64,000 bases of DNA. Origin: Hevea brasiliensis. Taxonomy: Eukaryota > Streptophyta > Magnoliopsida > Malpighiales > Euphorbiaceae. Position numbers and translations under genes: made by a program. Shown one piece after another: positions 60,103-64,000 of the stretch; position 1 is the stretch's first letter, and every line of letters begins with the position of its first letter. Where the stretch lies: positions 56,733,502 through 56,797,501 of the forward strand of contig NC_079504.1 of NCBI RefSeq assembly GCF_030052815.1, in the 5' to 3' direction. The notes under the pieces are model-generated. The model was not told the DNA's origin. It was given only the letters and a program-made list of their open reading frames with translations, and ran no database searches.

Positions 60103-61538
60103 TATCCAATCTGACACACATGTCTAGGCAATACAAGGGCACATAATATCATTAAATATTAATAAATTGTGTTTTATGACTTCATTATTTCATATTAAAT
60201 TTCAATTATAATTCATACATTCATTTGATCATTTATATAATCACAATTTACATCAATTATCTTTTTGTACCATTGTACTTAAAGTACTTTTCCTTTCTAC
60301 AATAACGAGAACTAATGTCTCATTCATACATTAATATTATTCATTTATTTAATCATTATGTCATTCATATTGATCACAATTCAAAATAATGGTTGGCATC
60401 AATACAATAACCCTTAATTCATCACAAACCCTAATTAATCAAAGTCTCAATCTCATGCAACTCCTAAAATCCCCAACTCCAATCCTTATATACACATCAG
60501 TTGGCATCAATACACAAATTTAATTGTAAGTAAATCATCAAAACCCTCACACTCTCTTGGCTGCAAAAATTTGAAGTGGTCCTATCATGTATATTTTTCT
60601 TCTTTTTCCACAATTTCTAGTTGATTTATTTTGTATCCTAACATGAAAACAAGAAAAGAGAGAGAGAGATGGCATTAACCTTTATGGAGAGATTTTCTCC
60701 CTTCAATTTCCTTCACTTTCTTTGGCTTTCTTGGCAGCCAAACACCTTTCCAAGTGGTGTAGACTAGTTTTAATGAAGGAGGTCTAAGGTTTTGTGGAGG
60801 GAAATCAATGAAAATTAAGAGAGATGAAGAAATTTTTTTCATGGAAGAGAGAAAGATAAGAGATTTCTGGCAATGAGAGACAAATGAGGAAGATGGCTGT
60901 TTTGTTTTTGTTTTTATCTCCTCTTTAATAATTTTAAATATGCTTGTTGTGTTGTGATTGGTGGAGGCCTTCTTAATGACATCATGTGATGTCATAATTA
61001 GGTATTTTCCTTCATTTTCTTTTCTTTTCTTCTCTACTCATTTTCAATTTAATTTTTAGTAATATTTATTCACATTTTATATTATAATAATTATTTAGTT
61101 AATTGGACAAGTCGGCCAAAAATCATCTCTGAAGACGAAATGACCAAAATGCCCTCCGTTTGGCTTATTTAGCCAAAATCATCTGTACTAATCTAAATAT
61201 TTTTCTAAGCCTATTCTTGGCATTCTAATGCCATAGAAACCTCAATGACTCTTCTTTGGAGTCCCAAAAATAATTTCATGAATTTTCTCACGGGTTTAGG
61301 GCTTCTAGTTGCGAAGACCGCAACTTCCCACTGGGTTACCCATCGCAAGGGCACCGGCTCATTTAACTTGGTTGTATTTTATTTCAAAAAATTTTCCTAC
61401 ATTTTTCTTACTATTATTTGGTCTATTTATGACTCCTCACTCTAGTCTAAATATTTTTCCAGGCATTCTAGCTGTCCGGACCGACACCGGTCACCGAAAC
61501 TGTAGAATGTATGGAATCGCTATAGTGAGGGTGTTACA
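60103..61538 (-). mobile_element. LTR2, right segment, with an internal deletion
   Basis: It continues the S-family LTR after element C and ends GAGGGTGTTACA at 61538. Compared with LTR1 and S it lacks about 1.2 kb: the sequence jumps near 60390-60403 from the AAAATAATGG region to ACAATAACCC, which in LTR1 are about 61930 and 63165. Total LTR2 length without C is about 2766 bp. The open frames 60675(-), 61245 and 61309 have no domain. Confidence 0.9.
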
Positions 61539-61543
61539 AGCCA
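61539..61543. repeat. Target-site duplication of LTR2, right copy (AGCCA)
   Basis: This is identical to 47703-47707. The LTR1 20-bp repeats resume here. Confidence 0.93.
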
Positions 61544-64000
61544 TGAATGCGGGCATAAAGCCATGAGTGCGGGCATAAAGCGATGAATACAGATATAAAG
61601 CCTTTCGCAGTACTGCTAAAATAATACCCTATTGGCATGCCAATCTATCCAATCTGACACACATGTCTAGGAAATACAAGGGCACATAATATCATTAAAT
61701 ATTAATATATTGTGTTTTATGACTTCATTATTTCATAATAAACTTCAATTATAATTTATATATTCATTTGATCATTTATATGATCACAATTCACATCAAT
61801 TATCTTTTTGTACCATTGCACTCAAAGTACTTTTCCTTTCTACAATAATGAGAACTAATGTCTCATTCATACATTGATATGATTTATTTATTTATTCATT
61901 ATGTCATTCATATTGATCACAATTCAAAACAATGGTTCACCTGTACCATTGTATTCAAAACATTTTTCCTTTCTCATTTATACATTCAAAAATCTACTTA
62001 TGTAATTACAAATTTTATATTTCAAGTTGAATTACTAACATTTTATGAATTCTATTTGTGATGGGCATATAAGCCCTAACTATCTATTCACATCAATTAG
62101 GTGACATACTTTTCATGTTTCAAGCAATTCATGAACATTTCATGGATTTCAAATTTATGGCCTTAATTTCCCTTTAACAATTTTGACTAGGATGCATAGT
62201 CCACATTTGTCATACAATTTTAAGCATTTAAGCTTAGAATTGGTTCTAGGTCTTCATCTTAGTTTAGTAATCATTTTGATTACTATTTACCTTACTAGTC
62301 AACCAAAATGTTGACTTTTTTATACTTAATGGATATGTTAATTCTAATTACACCAAGATCCCACATTTTGAGTTTTACATTTGCTAGTATTAATTGCTAA
62401 TTGCAATTTAAAGTCCCCTAGATCCATTTCTAAATTTTCAGTTTTAATTACCTAAGTTTACTGTTCTATTGGACAATTTTACAGTCAAAACTGGGCTAAC
62501 TTTTCCTCAACAAAGTTGTTCCTTATTGTGTCTTCTTTAATTCTCTTTTTGAATCACTCCATTTGGAGTTTTTTAGCTCAAGTTATGGTCATTTTACTAT
62601 AACTGACCATAACTGGTCGGAGTAACCTGTACCCAGAATTTTTGGGCAATTTGGTTCTACCAGATTTGGTGTCCTAACTTGGACTAGCAATTTGAATTGG
62701 TTACGTTCAGAATTTGAGTTTGTGTTCTTCATGAAAGTTGTAGGTCTATGTCTCAGCTTTCTACTTGAAAAGTTTCAGATCAATAAAAAGTTTCTACACT
62801 GAGTTATGAACATTTGAACAAACACTGTTCATTTGGTCATTTTCCAGGGATAGCATGTTGGTCACCCAGATTAGGGTAATTCTTAGGTCAACTTGGTTTG
62901 GTTTTCTGAGCAGGGTTTCTTCACCAAAGTTATGTCATTATGTGTCTAGTTTCATGTTTAATGAGCCTTGCACCAAATGAACCAACACAACTCAAGTTAT
63001 AGCTACCCAAACCTGCTGACTCACAACTAGTCGTACAGGGCCACTCAAAGCAGCACACTTAACCTCAATTCTCATGGCACAATTCACTTCAATTCCTCAT
63101 TATACTTAGCCAAATGGTCACTAATTGACCATTAAAACTCTACTTAACATTAAAATACAATAACCCTCAATTCATCACAAACCCTAACCCTAACAATCCA
63201 TCGCTTCATCTAACATACACAAATCAACATCTAACTCTAATATGGTAATCAAACATCATTCCCAAGCAACTTATTTCAATCAAATCAACAATTCTCAACC
63301 TTCCCCCATGGCTGCCAAAAATTAGAATGTTCCTAACTTGCATATTTTCTTCAAATTTTCTCTATTTTCTAACTTAACTCAAAATTCAAATAAAAAATAT
63401 AAGGAGAAAAGTAAGAGATTTAGCACTAACCTTGAATGGAGTCACTTCTAAGACTTCAAAACTTCACTTTCTTCCTTTCTTTTTGCTGTCCAAAGCTTGC
63501 TGTAGGTGTGAGGATGAATTTTTGTGAAGGAAAGCTAGGGTTTTGAGGTGGTTTTGGGGGTAGAACACAAGCTTGAAGTGTGCTCCAATGGAGGTTTCTC
63601 TCTTCTCTCTTTCTCTTTTTCTCATGTTACGGCTGCCCATGGTGAAGATGCAGATTTGTTTGTCAATTTGTCTCATTTATCTCTTTTTTAATTGGTTTTT
63701 AGTGGCTTGTTGCAAGGTGATTGGGTGAGACCTAACTAATGACATCATGTGATGTCATATTTCTCATTTAATTCATTTTCTTTTTCTTTTCTTTTCTACT
63801 TATTTTTAATTTAATTTTTAGCAATATTTATTCATATTTTATATCATAATAATTATTTACTTAACTAGACATGTCGGTCAAAAATCATCTCTGAAGACGA
63901 AATGACCAAAATGCCCTCCGTTTGGCTTATTGAGCCAAAATCGTCTGTATCGATCGAAAAAAATTTTCTAAGCCTTTTCTTGGCATTCTAATGCCATAAA
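61544..64000 (-). mobile_element. LTR1, right segment, running off the window
   Basis: It resumes the 20-bp repeats (61544-61600) and follows the S sequence in order, including the inverted repeat at 63113-63133 and the conserved GTCGGTCAAAAATCATCTC region at 63873. It stops at 64000 in the ATTCTAATGCC region, about 300-350 bp short of the expected GTGTTACA end. At least 3779 bp of LTR1 is present. The open frames 61858 and 63464(-) have no domain. Whether LTR1 is solo or part of an element cannot be seen. Confidence 0.9.

Noticed and set aside
63178..63196. Telomere-like CCCTAA repeats
   Set aside because: There are only about two units, in a region where the AAACCCTAA motif recurs in related LTRs as ordinary sequence.

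Overview
This window looks like a piece of a repeat-dense plant (probably dicot) nuclear chromosome. It is AT-rich, and I found no host gene, tRNA, rRNA, CRISPR or bacterial-type operon. Essentially every base can be assigned to LTR retrotransposons or their remnants. The pol domains are plant Ty3/gypsy chromovirus (Tekay/Del-like, with chromodomain), Athila/Tat-like gypsy, and Ty1/copia. Euphorbiaceae such as Hevea or Manihot would fit my impression of these LTR styles, but that is a weak guess.

Layout, left to right. 1-2078 is the right part of a chromovirus-type LTR (L) sitting in a copia element (copia-1, 2079-6966). Copia-1 abuts an Athila/Tat-like element T on the minus strand (gag 6967-8604, leader, PBS and LTR 18543-20343). 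T is split by a complete 9.9-kb chromovirus B (8637-18537, TSD TTGTT). 20344-20996 is the LTR end, primer site and gag start of an old plus-strand chromovirus P. P is split by a second copia element (copia-2, about 20997-45971). Copia-2 itself holds a 4-kb solo LTR S (23977-27981, TSD GTTGC) in its leader and a complete 12.2-kb chromovirus A (31103-43302, TSD TTGAT) in its pol. P gag resumes at 45972-46385 and is broken by LTR1 (46386 to beyond the window). LTR1 is broken by LTR2 (47708-61538, TSD AGCCA), and LTR2 is broken by chromovirus C (49038-60097, TSD CAATC).

The whole window can therefore be read as one stack of insertions inside the ancestral element P, up to four levels deep. Four target-site duplications are perfect and anchor the order of events. 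A fifth pair, for B, is also perfect.

None of the elements is clearly autonomous. A and C keep recognisable gag, protease, RT, RNase H, integrase and chromodomain, broken by stops and frameshifts. B keeps gag but its pol has decayed, although its LTR pair is still similar. The two copia copies carry different lethal changes in their reverse transcriptase active sites. Non-coding signals of interest are: a 75-bp GT-AG candidate intron in the integrase of C that is cleanly absent from A; an LTR hairpin whose arms co-vary between LTR families; a block near the LTR 5' end shared by all chromovirus LTRs; a 35-bp minisatellite in the copia-2 leader; and a 20-bp repeat in the S/LTR1/LTR2 family.
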